This document shows, in pieces, positions 24,796-36,176 of a stretch of DNA of 64,000 nt (its first letter is position 1; each line of letters starts with the position of its first letter). Location: assembly GCF_002288925.2 (NCBI RefSeq), contig NW_022098000.1:889938-953937 (forward strand), read 5' to 3'. Source of the stretch: Delphinapterus leucas. Taxonomy: Eukaryota; Chordata; Mammalia; Artiodactyla; Monodontidae. Position numbers and translations under genes: made by a program. Below the pieces are notes generated by a model. The model saw only the letters and a program-made list of their open reading frames with translations, ran no database searches and was not told the origin of the DNA.

Positions 24796-27054
24796 AAAAA
24801 ATAAGTAAACCGGGAATGAGGATATGTGTTCTTTATAAGAATATAGTTATATAGCAACCAGCATCCATGCCTTTTCTTCCAACTGCTTCCCTAGAAAATG
24901 CCTGAAACATGTTTTTCCTAAGCTCCAATAAGTGATGCCCTCTTATTAGGAAACTGCTGAGTCAGGAAAATAGCTCAGTTTCTTCTGCTACTTGTGCACA
25001 GAAAGAGGAGACAGCTGAAATTAGACCCTAGACCCCCTCCACTTATCGTAGCAAAGGTAAATACCATCCATGGATCCAGTGGACCTTTTGCATGGTTGCA
25101 GCATCTTAGACATTCTTGCCAATATCTCCAAGAGGGCCAGCTCCTGGGACAGGACCTCATCTGCCTTAGGCTGTGGGGTACATGGCCTGTAGCAAGGCCT
25201 GGAGGGGGAGAGAAAAGAAGAGGTTGCATTTCAAGAGGTTTTCCCAGGCCAGCAGACGATGTGGGGGAAGATCCAGTCCTTTGATGAACCAGCAAATGCA
25301 CCCACAGGAGACGGCGTTAGGACCACAAAATATGAAAGGAACAAAGAACTAGTAACTAGCAGGCAGAGAAATAATAACAACCAGCGTTGTCACCACAACA
25401 CCCTCAGCATCCTCCACGTGTGAGGCCTGGGGCTACGCACATTGTCCACTCAACAGACACCAACACCCAAAGAAGTGCCTGTTCACCCCTCCTCCCGGCC
25501 CCAGGGAGGAAGAGAACTGGGGACACTGGTGGAAGGGGAAGACCACGCCCTCTCCAGCCCCATGGTGGGAGCACTCAGCCTGACAGTCCTGGCAATGGGG
25601 ACAAGGAGGGTTTGGAGTCAAGTGTGAAATTTAAGTATTTAAATGAACAAGACACAAGTTTTAATTACTGAAATGAAACTCTTTTCATAACTAAAATAAC
25701 TAAAATTTTACGAGCTTGGGCTAAGATATGCCAAACAGAGGAAAGAGACAGCTATAGAGAGCTTAGTTGTGGCCTTTGCAGAAAAACTAAACATAATTAT
25801 TTTCATCAATGAATCGAGACTCCTAATTTAAACTGGTAATACATTTTTAATATTCCAGCTAGGAATTTTGAAAGATTTTGCAAAAGCGCAATTATCATCA
25901 CGTCTTTGTGCATAAACCTAGAGCCTTCTTTTGCAAATTTCTTTTGTTTTTGTTTTTTTACATTTATCTGTCTACAAGGCCCAGTTCATTAAAACTTCAT
26001 ATTCATATATTGTGAGATATAATAAAATTGCTGGTGTTTTAAGCCATGAAATTTAGGGATAGTTTGTGCAATGCAACAATATTTTGGGATAATATTTTTT
26101 GTTTGTTTTCTTTTCCTAATAATACAAGCCCTTTCCTCTGTCAGGTGGTTAGGGTGACAGCTGATCATTCTGATTCTTCCTCAACTGAATTGTGGCTGGA
26201 GTGAGTTCACCTGTGTTCGTGGTTCAGCTGGACTGTGCAGGGGCAGCAGTGTGACATGGTTTTTGTTCACCTTACATTTCAACTCTGGCCGAGCCCTGGA
26301 ATCAAACGCTCTGTGAATGTGTGGGATTAAGAAATTGCTCTGTGTGTGTAGAGAAAGAATGGCTTGGCCATTTGATTTGCTTTTGCATCTGAGCTTATCC
26401 TAATTGTGTTCCATTCTGCCTACCCACACCTCATCCAGGGCTCAGCTGGTTTCTCTTTGTCCCTGCAAAGATGCTCCAGGGCAGGGCCATTCCTCAAGTA
26501 ACCTGGAAGCACAAATGTCTGTCCTGGGTGTGGAAGTTGTAGCTCCTATTACTCATATCAGGAAGGCCTGTTTTTCTCTGCAATTAAGTTCTTCAAGGTT
26601 TTCTTGAGTCTCCTGCTTCTTGCTGGCCACATAAACTGTACAGTTATTATTTGTTCATGTTTTTTTTTGTTATCATGAGACAAATATATTTCCCACTCTC
26701 TGCAGCCTAACTAGAAGAAGTATAAACATTTATAGTTAGGGCTATTGTTAGCTATTTCATGTTTTGATTCCTCCTGCTAAAATAAACTTTTGCATTATAA
26801 CTTTTACTTGAATGATGATTTTGTTCCTTCTTTGATTCCAAAAGTTAAGTTATTTAATTCGATTTTATGTCTATTGCATTGGATAGAACTTCTAAAATGG
26901 AACAAAACAAAACATGTACAAATAAAATATGATGCTGGTAGTGGTAACACCAGCAGAGTTTCCCAACAAAATACAATACTGGCTGTTAGGTTATAACAGA
27001 AAATTTTCATCATATTAAGGAAAGATTCTCCCATTACTTTTAATTTTAGGAGGC
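24796..27054. other. Unassigned; GC-richer 24.99-25.62 kb, then repeat-free
   Basis: The stretch 24990-25620 is clearly GC-richer than its surroundings. It has overlapping open frames on both strands (24975-25301 minus, 24994-25284 plus, 25387-25671 plus), none with a known domain, splice site pattern or promoter. From 25640 to 26640 I recognise no repeat. I cannot say whether the GC-rich block is a retrocopy, an old LTR or single-copy DNA. Confidence 0.4.
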
Positions 27055-28900
27055 CTTTGTCAGGAAAATTTGTTAAATTTATACCATCATTTGAGAGACT
27101 TACATGGTTTCTTTTTTGGATCTGTTGATGTGATAAACTATATTAATAGATTTCCCAAGATAATGTCATTTTTGATTCCTGGAGTGAGCACATCTTAATC
27201 ATAGTAGTTGATTATTTTCTTCTGTAGTCTTGAAATTGATTCTGATGATGTTATATGGAAACTTACATCCATGTGTTATTTCCAAATAGCTTTTTATAGC
27301 AAGAATGGGAAATGTCATCATCTGTAGAGCCACATGTGTACATGGCAGATATTCTAATTGGTGAAAGCAAATGAGGGTAATGATTCATTATTTACGTAAT
27401 ACTTGTCAGCAGCTACTACTAAAAAAATCAGAGTTGGAGTGAGACCTGAAACTTGTTGTCATTAATCTGTGCTGCTCATCTTTTCTGTTCTCATTGTCAT
27501 GTTTAGCACTAATTTGCATAATATTCCCTCTTTTGATGCTTTACCACGAGTATCATGTACGTTTTCTATTTCTAGAAAGTTTAAAAATGTCTGTCCCAGA
27601 GCCATTTTAGGAGGTGATTTCTTAACTTTTTCAGTGTCTTCTATGGCTGTTGATTTACACAGAATTTTACAAATTCTTACTTGGTTTATTCTTAGTAAGA
27701 TTTACATCATCAGAATATGGGTTAAGTTATACTTTTCTACTCTTGAGATAAAGACGATCAGTGAGTGGCACTAATTTTTTAATGTCATAAAAATGAGATA
27801 ATGGTACTCTACATTCTCACATTTATATACTTACATTCCAATTCTGGCCAAATATTATCTTTCAAATGTATTTCAAATAATCATCTTTTGTATTTAAAAA
27901 TATATTTTTCTTAATATTTTGTATATTCTTGAAAATGCTTTGTATTGTCAACTCTTTGAGTGGAATTTTGCATTAGTCCTTTAGCTCAAACTTGTATAAT
28001 TCTCCTAAATTCTCACTAATTTTTGTCCCGTTACCAAGTCTGCCACTTACCTAGAAAGTATGTTAAAATCTCATACTATGTTGGTGAATTAGCTACTTCT
28101 CCCCATAATTCTTTCAGGTTTTCCTTTATGTGTTATATAATATGGTACGTTAATGAGTCATACACATTTTGATTTGTTATAATTTTCTGCTGAATTGAAA
28201 TTTTTGAAAAAAACTTTTGGTGATTATTTCATATTTCATCTTTAGTAATGACTTTTCTTTAAAGTCTATCATATTTGAGATTATTATAGTTACACACTTT
28301 TTTATTGTTTACATTTGTCAGTTAAATTTTTGAATTTTGAATCTCATTAATATTTTGGGATATTAACATTTTATGTGTGTCTTTTTTAAACAACATATTG
28401 CTGGGCTGAAAATCTTTGCTTTTAGCTAGAACACTTAGACCTTTATATATACTCTCTCTTATTCTGTCACATATATTCTATTTGGATCTCTCTTCTTCCT
28501 TTTCTCGACATCTTTGGGATCAGTTGAGTAAATTTTCACATTCTATTTCTCTTTTCCACATATTTGAAAATAATACACTTATTCTTTTACTGATTTTATG
28601 CTAGATTAGCACACATCAATATTGAAGTTAATACCTCTTTCTTCTCTAGAAAAGTATAATCACCCTAGAATATTTTAATTCTAAATATTCTGTCCCAAAT
28701 TACATACTAACATTTTCCAGTATGTAAATCTATCTTGGTTTTTTTGTTACTTGAATCTCACCTATATGACATTATTTTCATTGTCTTAGTTAATGCTTAT
28801 TTAATTTGGCAACACACTTATCAATCTTTCTGCTCAGTGCCTCCATGTGGGATTATTTTCTCTCTAGCCAAAGTACTCATTTTAAAAGTCTTTCAATGAG
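27055..28900 (-). mobile_element. Ancient L1M, mainly ORF2 N-terminal half
   Basis: The plus strand shows a highly diverged reverse complement of L1 ORF2. TTGATGTGATAAACTATATT with GATTCCTGGAGTGAGCAC (27130-27195) is from the reverse transcriptase. TTTCTTTAAAGTCTATCATA with ATTATTATAGTTACACA (28250-28300) is from the endonuclease. A segment at about 27250-27470 looks inserted or unrelated. The part beyond 28340 is compatible with older L1 5' sequence but is weak. Confidence 0.55.
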
Positions 28901-28927
28901 AATCTGCTAGTTACATAGTCTCTCAGG

Positions 28928-28928
28928 T

Positions 28929-28957
<29 letters not shown>
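28928..28957. repeat. (GT)n microsatellite
   Basis: This is a pure GT dinucleotide run, just upstream of the L1-C 5' end. Confidence 0.95.
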
Positions 28958-28959
<2 letters not shown>

Positions 28960-29881
28960 CAAAATCCTTATTTAAATTCATTTAAAACTAATTTTGGTGA
29001 TTGGTTCAAGATAGAGGAGTAGAAGGACATGCTCTCACTCCCTCTTTCAAGAACACTGGAATCACAACTAACTGCTGAACAATCATCAATAGGAAGACAC
29101 TGGAACTCACCAAAAAGATACCCACATGCAAAGACAAAGGAGAAGCCGCAATGAGACAGTAGGGGCACTATCACAATAAAATCAAATCCCATAACTGCTG
29201 GGTGGGCGACTAACAAACTGGAGAACACTTATACCACAGAAGTCCAGTAACTGGAGTGAAGGTTCTGAGCCACACATCAGGCTTTGCAACCTGGGGGTCT
29301 GGCAATGAGAGGAGGAATTCCTAGAGAATCAGACTTTGAAGGTTAGTGGGATTTTATTGCAGGACTTTGGCAGGACTGGGGGAAACAGAAACTCCACGCT
29401 TGGAGGGCACACACAAAATAGTGTGCACATTGGGACCCAGGGGAAGGAGCAGTGACCCCATAGGAGACTGAACCTGCTAGTGCTGGAGGATCTCCTGAAG
29501 AGGCAGGGGGCAGCTGTGGCTCAGCAAGGGACAAGGACACTGGCAGCAGAAGTTCTGGGAAGTACTCCTTGCCGTGAGCCCTCCCACAGTCTGCCATTAG
29601 CACCTCCAAAAAGCCCAGGTAGGCTCCAGTGTTGGATCTCCTCCTGTCAAACAACAAACAGGGAGGGAACCCAGCCCCACCCATCAGCAGTCACGTGGAT
29701 TAAAGTTTTACTGAGTTCTGCCCACCAGAGCAACAGTCAGCTCTACCCACCACCAGTCCCTCCCATCAGGAAACTTGCACAAGCCTCTTAGATAGCCTCA
29801 TCCACCAGAGGGCAGACAGCAGAAGCAAGAACTACAATCCTGCAGCCTGTGAAACAAAAACCAAATTCATAGATAGACAAA

Positions 29882-30780
29882 ATGAAAAGGCAGAGGGCTA
29901 TGTACCAGATGAAGGAACAAGATAAGACCCCAGAAAAACAACTAAATGAAGTGGAGATAGGCAACGTTCCAGAAAAACAATTCTGAATAATGATAGTGAA
30001 GATGATCCAGGACCCCAGAAAAAGAATGGAGACAAAGATTGAGAAGATGCAAGAAATGTTTAACAAAGACCTAGAAGGATTAAAGAACAAATAAACAGAG
30101 ATGAACAATACAATAACTGAAATGAAAACTACACTACAAGGAATCAATAGCAGAACAACTGAGGCAGAAGAACAGATAAGTGACCTGGAAGACAGAATGG
30201 TGGAATTCACTGCTGCGAGACAGAATAAAGAAAAAAAATGAAAAGAAATAAAGACAGCCTAAGAGACCTTTGGGACAACATTAAATGCAACAACATCTGC
30301 ATTATAGGGGTTCCAGAGAGGGAAGAGGAAGGGCCCAAGAAAATATTTGAAAAGATTAGAGTTGAAATGTTCCCTAACATGAGAAAAGAAACAGCCACCC
30401 AAGTCCAGGAAGTGCTGCGAGTACCATACAGGATAAACCCAAGGAGAAACATGCCGAGACACATAGTAATCAAATTGGCAAAAATTAAAGACAAAGAAAA
30501 ATTACTGAAAGCAACAAGGGAAAAATGACAAATAACATACAAGGGAACTCCTATAAAGTTAACAGCTGATTTCTCAGCAGAGACTCTACAAGGCAGAAGG
30601 GAGTGGCATGATATACTTAAAGGGATGAAAGGGAAGAACATACAGCCAAGATTACTCTACCCAGCAAGGATCAAATTCAGATTCGATGGAGAAATCAAAA
30701 GCTTTAAGGACAAGCAAAAGCTAAGAGAATTCAGCACCACCAAACCAGCTCTACAAAAAATGCTAAAGGAACTTCTCTAA
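29882..30780 (+). pseudogene. L1-C ORF1 pseudogene
   Basis: The ancestral start is at 29882 (MKRQRAMYQMKEQDKT) and the terminal LKELL plus stop ends at 30780. The span of 899 bp is not a multiple of three, so net frameshifts are present. The best surviving piece (30238-30528) contains RDLWDNIKCNNICIIGVPE and the basic RINPRRNMPRHIVIKLAKIK stretch of the RRM/C-terminal domain, which binds L1 RNA in functional copies. An in-frame stop follows that piece. Confidence 0.85.
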
Positions 30781-33700
30781 GTGGGAAACACAAGAGAAGA
30801 AAAGGACCTACAAAACCAAACCCAAAACAATTAAGAAAATGGTCATAGGAACATACATATTGATAATTACCTTAAACTTGAATGGATTAAATACTCTAAC
30901 AAAAAGATACAGGCTCACTGAATGGATACAGAAAAAATAGACCCATGCATATGCTGTCTACAAGAGACCCACCTCAGACCTAGGGACACATACAAACTAA
31001 GTGAGGGGATGGAAAATGATATTCCAAGCAAATGGAAATCAACAGAAAGCTAGAGTAACAATGCTCATATCAGATAAAATAGATTTTAAAATAAAGAATG
31101 GTATAAGAACAAGGAAGGACACTACATAATGATCAAGGGATCAATCCAAGAAGAAGATATAACAATTATAAATATACATGCACCCCACATAGGAGAACCT
31201 CAATACATAAGGCAACTGCTAACAGCTCTAAATAGGAAATCAACAGGAACACAATAATAGTGGGGACTTTTAACACCTCACTTACACCAATGGACAGATC
31301 ATCCAAACAGAAAATTAATAAAGAAACACAACCTTTAAATGACACAATACCAGATAGATTGAATTGATATTTATAGGACATTCCATCCAAAACCAGCAGA
31401 TTACACTTTCTTCTCAAGTGAACATGGAACATTCTCCACGATACATCACATCTTGGGCCGCAAATGAAGCCTCATTAAATATAAGAAAATTGAAATCATA
31501 TCAAGCATCATTTCTGATCAGAATGCTATGAGATTAGAAATCAGTTACAGGGAAAAAATGTAAAAAACACAAACACATGGAGGCTAAACAATACGTTACT
31601 AAATAACCAAGAGATCACTGAAGAAATCAAAAAATAGCTAGAGACAAATGACAATGAAAATACAACAATCCAAAACCTATGGGATTCAGCAAAAGCAGTT
31701 CTAAGAGGGAAGTTTATAGCTATACAAGCCTACATCAAGAAACAAGACAAACCTCAAATAAACAATCTAACGTTACACCTAAAGGAACTAGAGGAAGAAG
31801 GATAAACGAAACTCAAAAGTAGCAGAAGGAAAGAAATCATAAAGATCAGAGCAGAAAAAATGAAATAGAAACGAAGAAAACAAGAGCAAAGATCAATAAA
31901 ACTAAAAACTGGTTCTTTGAGAAGATAAACAAAATTGATAAACCATTAGCAAGACTCATCAAGAAAAACAGGGAGAGGACTCAAATCAATAAAATTAAAA
32001 CTGATAAAGGAGAAGTTACAACAGACACTGCACAGTTACAACAGAAACACAAGGCATCCTAAGAGACTACTACAAGCAACTCTATGCAAATAAATTAGAA
32101 AACCTGGAAGAAATGGACATATTTTTAGAAAGGTATAACTTTCCAAGGCTGAACCAGGAAGAAATAGAAAATATGAACAGACCAATCACAAGTAATGAAA
32201 TTGAAACTGTGATTAAAATGCTTCCAACAAACAAAGGTCCAGGATCTGATGGCTTCACAGGTGAATTCTATCAAGTTGCAGACGAAGGAAAACTCCCAAA
32301 CTCATTCTATGAGGCCACCATCACCCTAATACCAAAACCAGACAAAGATATTACAAAAAAAGAACATTACAGTCCAATATCACTGATGAATATAGATGCA
32401 AAAATCCTCAGCAAAATACTAGCAAACAGAATCCAACAGCACATTAAAAGGATCAGACACCATGATAGAGTGGGATTTATCCCAGTGATGCAAGGATTCT
32501 TCAACATACTCAAATCAATCAATGTGATACACCATATTAAAAAATTGAAGAATAAAAACCATATGATCATCTCAATAGACACAGAAAAAGCTTTTGACAA
32601 AATTCAACACCGATTTATGATAAAAGCTCTCCAGAAAGTGGGCATAGAGGGAACCAAATTCAACATAATAAAGGCCATATATGACAAGCCTACAGCAAAT
32701 ATCATTCTCAATGGTGAAAAACTGAAAGCATTTCCTCTAAGATCAGGAACAATACAAGGATATCTATTCTCACCAGTATTATTCAACATAGTTTTGGTAG
32801 TCCTAGCCATGGCAATCATAGAAGAAAAAGAAATAAAAGGAACACAAATTGGAAAAGAAGAAGTAAAACTGTCACTGTCTGCAGATGATATGATACTATA
32901 CATAAAGAATCCTAAAGATGCTACCAGAAAACTACTAGAGGTAATCAATGAATTTGGTAAAGTCGCATGATACAAAATTAATGCACAGAAATCTTTTGCA
33001 TTCCTACACACTAATGATGAAAAATCTGAAAGAGAAATTAAGGAAACACTCCCATTTACCATTGTAACAAAAAGAAAATAACACCTAGGAATAAACCTAC
33101 CTAGGGAGAGAAAAGACCTGTATGCAGAAAACTATAACACACCGATGAAAGAAATTAAAGATGATACAAACAAATGGAGAGATAAACCATGTTCTTGGAT
33201 TGGAAGAATCAATATTGTGAAAATGACTATACTATCCAAAGCAATCTACAGATTCGGTGCAATCCCTATCAAATTTTCCATGGCATTTTTTACAGAACTA
33301 GAACAAAAAATCTTAAAATTTGTATGGAGACACAAAGGCCCAGAATACACAAAGCAGTACTGAGGGAAATAACAGAGCTGGAGGAATCAGACTCCCTGAC
33401 TTCAGACTATATTACAAAGCTACAATAATCATGACAATATGGTACTGGCACAAAAACAGAAATATAGATCAATGGAACAAGATAGAAAGCCCAAAGATAA
33501 ACCCACGCACCTATGCTCAACTAATCTATGACAAAGGTGGAAAGGGTATACAATGGAGGAAAGACAATCTCTTCAGTAAGTGGTGCTGGGAAAACTGGAC
33601 AGCTACATGTAAAAGAATGAAATTAGAACACTCCCTAACACCCTGCACAAAAATAAAGTCAAAATGGATTAGGGACCTAAGTGTAAGACCAGGCACTATA

Positions 33701-34335
33701 AAACTCTTAGTGGAAAACATGGGAAGAACACTCTTTGACATAAATCACAGCAAGATCTTTTTTGATGCACCTCCTAGAGAAAAGGAAATAAAAACAAAAA
33801 TGAACAAATGGGATCTAATGAAACTTAAAAGCTTTTGCACAGCAAAAGAAACCATAAACAAGATGAAAAGACAACCCTCAGAATGGGAGAAAATATGTGA
33901 AAATGAATCAATGGAAAAAGGATTAATCTCCTAAATATGTAAACAGCTTATGCAGAGCAATATTAAAAAACAAACAACCCAATCCAAAAATGGCAGAAGA
34001 CCTAAATAGACATTTTTCCACAGAAGACATACAGATGGCCAAGAAGCACATGAAAAGCTGCTCAACATCACTTATTATTAGAGAAATTCAAATCAAAACT
34101 ACAGTGAGGAATCACTTCACACCAGTTAGAATGGGCATCATCAGAATATCTACAAACAGCAAATGCTGGAGAGGGTGTGGAGAAAAGGGAACCCTCTTGC
34201 ACTGTTGGTGGTAATGTAAATTGATACAGCCACTTTGGAGAACATTATGGATGTTCCTTAAATAACTAAAAATAGAAATACCATATGACCCAGCTATCCC
34301 ACTACTGAGCATATACCCAGAGAAAACCATAGTTC

Positions 34336-34348
34336 AAAAAGACACAAG
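34336..34348. repeat. Target-site duplication, left copy, of the L1-D insertion
   Basis: AAAAAGACACAAG here matches AAGAAGACACAAG at 40394-40406 in 12 of 13 bases. The A-rich start after TTC is typical of the L1 endonuclease target. The L1-C ORF2 reading continues immediately after the right copy, so these repeats define the insert as 34349-40393. Confidence 0.88.
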
Positions 34349-34470
34349 TGACAGACTCTGGGAGGGCTCACACCAAGTACTTCCCAGAACTTCTGCTGCC
34401 AGTGTCTTTGTCCCCATGGTGAGCCACAGCCACTCCCCGCCTCTGCAGGAGACCCTCCAACATTAGCAGG
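34349..34470 (-). mobile_element. Antisense fragment of a type-A L1 5'UTR inside the L1-D insert
   Basis: The reverse complement matches positions about 29475-29597 of L1-C and 8550-8665 of L1-B (for example AGAAGTTCTGGGAAGTACT and GGAGGGTCTCCTGCAGAGGC). Several bases differ from both local copies, so it is not a local inversion of L1-C; it comes from another L1. It directly abuts the left target-site duplication. Confidence 0.85.
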
Positions 34471-34632
34471 GATTGTGTCCTTGTAAGAAGAGGAAGAGAC
34501 ACCAGGCATGAACATACAGAGAGGAAAGGCCATTTGAGGACACAGTGTGAAGATGGCCATCTACAAGCCAAAGAGAGAGAAACCAAACCTGCCAACACCT
34601 TGATCTGGGACTCCTAGCCTCCAGAACTGAAA
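34471..34632 (+). mobile_element. MaLR-like LTR fragment (MLT1/MST type)
   Basis: The blocks TCCTTGTAAGAAGAGGAAGA, TTTGAGGACACAGTGTGAAG, AACACCTTGATCTGGGACTC and AGCCTCCAGAACTG match the 3' half of a common mammalian MaLR LTR. The beginning of the LTR and its usual end (poly-A signal onwards) are missing. The subfamily is not certain. Confidence 0.6.
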
Positions 34633-34664
34633 TGTGCATTAATATTTCTTGCCCTGGATTTTTT

Positions 34665-35545
34665 GGGGAAGATGGCAGAAGAGTAAGATGCGGAGATCAC
34701 CTTCCTCCCCACAGATACATCAGAAATACATCTATTCATGGAATCACCCCTACAGAACACCTACTGAACGCAGGCAGAAGACCTCAGACCTCCCAAAAGG
34801 CAAGAAAGTCCCCACGTACCTGGGTAGGGCAAAAGAAAAAGGAATAAACAGAGACAAAAGGATAGGGACAGGACCTGCACCAGTGGGAGGGAGCTGTGAA
34901 GGAAGAAAGGTTTCCACACTAGAATCCCCTTTGTGGAAGGAGACTGCGGGTGGTGGGGGGATGGGGGAAGGCTTGTCTGCTTACCTGCTGGGGCGGGCAG
35001 GGCTGGGAGCTGAGGCTCGGGCTTCAGTCGGAGCGGAGGGTGAGGACTGGGGTTGGCGGCGTGAACATAGCCTGCAGGGGGTTAGTGCACCACGGCTGGC
35101 CAGGAGGGAGTCCGGGGGAAAAGTCTGGACCTGCGGAAGGGCAAGAGACTTTTTCTTCCCTCTTTGTTTCCTGGTGCACCAGGAGAGGGGATTAAGAGCA
35201 CTGCTTAAAGGAGCTCCAGAGACGGACGCGAGCTGAGGCTAAAAGCGCGGACCACAGAGGCGGGCATGAGACGCTAAGGCTGCTGCTGACACCACCAAGA
35301 AGCCTGTGTGTGAGCACAGGTCACTATCCACAACCCCCCTTCTGGGGAGCCTGTGCAGCCCGCCACTGCCAGGGTCCTGGGATTCAGGGACAACTTCTCC
35401 GGGAGAATGCACGGCGCACCTCAGGCTGGTGCAATGTTATGCTGGCCACTGCCGCCGCAGGCTCGCCCCACACTCCGTAACCCTCTCCCCCCAGCCTGAG
35501 TGAGCCAGAGTCCCCGAAGCAGCTGCTCCTTTAACCCCGTCCTCT
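34665..35545 (+). promoter_or_regulatory. L1-D 5'UTR (type B promoter region)
   Basis: It starts GGGGAAGATGGCAGAAGAGT and is homologous to 2415-1390 of L1-A read in reverse. It ends at CCTTTAACCCCGTCCT, where sequence jumps into ORF1. The region is GC-rich. In functional L1s this part holds the internal RNA polymerase II promoter; here most of the downstream 5'UTR seen in L1-A (about 1.4 kb) is missing. Confidence 0.8.
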
Positions 35546-36118
35546 GCAGAGCAGAATAAAGTAAAAAGAATGAAAAGAACTGAGGATAGTCTCAGAGACC
35601 ACTGGGACAACATAAAATGCACCAACGTTCGAATTATAGGGGTTCCAGAAGAAGAAGAGAAAAAGAAAGGGAATCAGAAGATATTTGAAGAGATTATAGT
35701 TGAAAACTTCCCTAATATGGGAAAGGAAATAGTTAATCAAGTCCAGGAAGCACAGAGAGTCCCATACAGGATAAATCCAAGGAGAAATACGTCAAGACAC
35801 ATATTAATCTAACTGTCAAAATTTAAATACAAAGAAAACATATTAAAAGCAGCAAGGGAAAACCAACAAATAACACACAAGGGAATCCCCATAAGGTTAA
35901 CAGCTGATCTTTCAGCAGAAACTCTCCAAGCCAGAAGGGACTGGCAGGACATATTTAAAGTGATGAAGGAGAAAAACCTGCAACCAAGATTACTCTACCC
36001 AGCAAGGATCTCATTCATATTTGATGGAGAAATTAAAACCTTTACAGACAAGCAAATGCTGAAAGAGTTCAGCACCACCAAACCAGCTTTACAACAAATG
36101 CTAAAGGAACTTCTCTAG
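35546..36118 (+). pseudogene. L1-D ORF1, N-terminally truncated pseudogene
   Basis: Only the second part of ORF1 is present. The readable frame 35570-35812 gives RDHWDNIKCTNVRIIGVPEE, KIFEEIIVENFPNMGKEIV and VPYRINPRRNTSRHI, which is the RRM and start of the C-terminal domain. It then meets a stop (about 35812), and the remaining sequence keeps the LTADLSAETLQARRD and final LKELL plus TAG at 36116-36118. The start codon and coiled coil are missing, so no functional ORF1p could be made. Confidence 0.85.
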
Positions 36119-36176
36119 GAAAGAAACACAAGAGAAGGAAAAGACCTACAATAAAGAACCCAAAACTATTAAGAAA

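Noticed and set aside
24975..25301. 108-codon minus-strand frame as a candidate gene
   Set aside because: It overlaps a plus-strand frame of similar length, with no domain or splice signals. I kept the GC-rich block only as an observation.
32113..32970. 285-codon reverse-transcriptase frame as a functional gene
   Set aside because: It is one piece of a broken L1 ORF2 with upstream and downstream stops and an internal deletion.
34349..34470. Local inversion of L1-C 5'UTR as the source of the antisense fragment
   Set aside because: The fragment differs at several positions from the matching part of L1-C (29475-29597) and sits inside the target-site duplications of L1-D, so it came in with that insertion.
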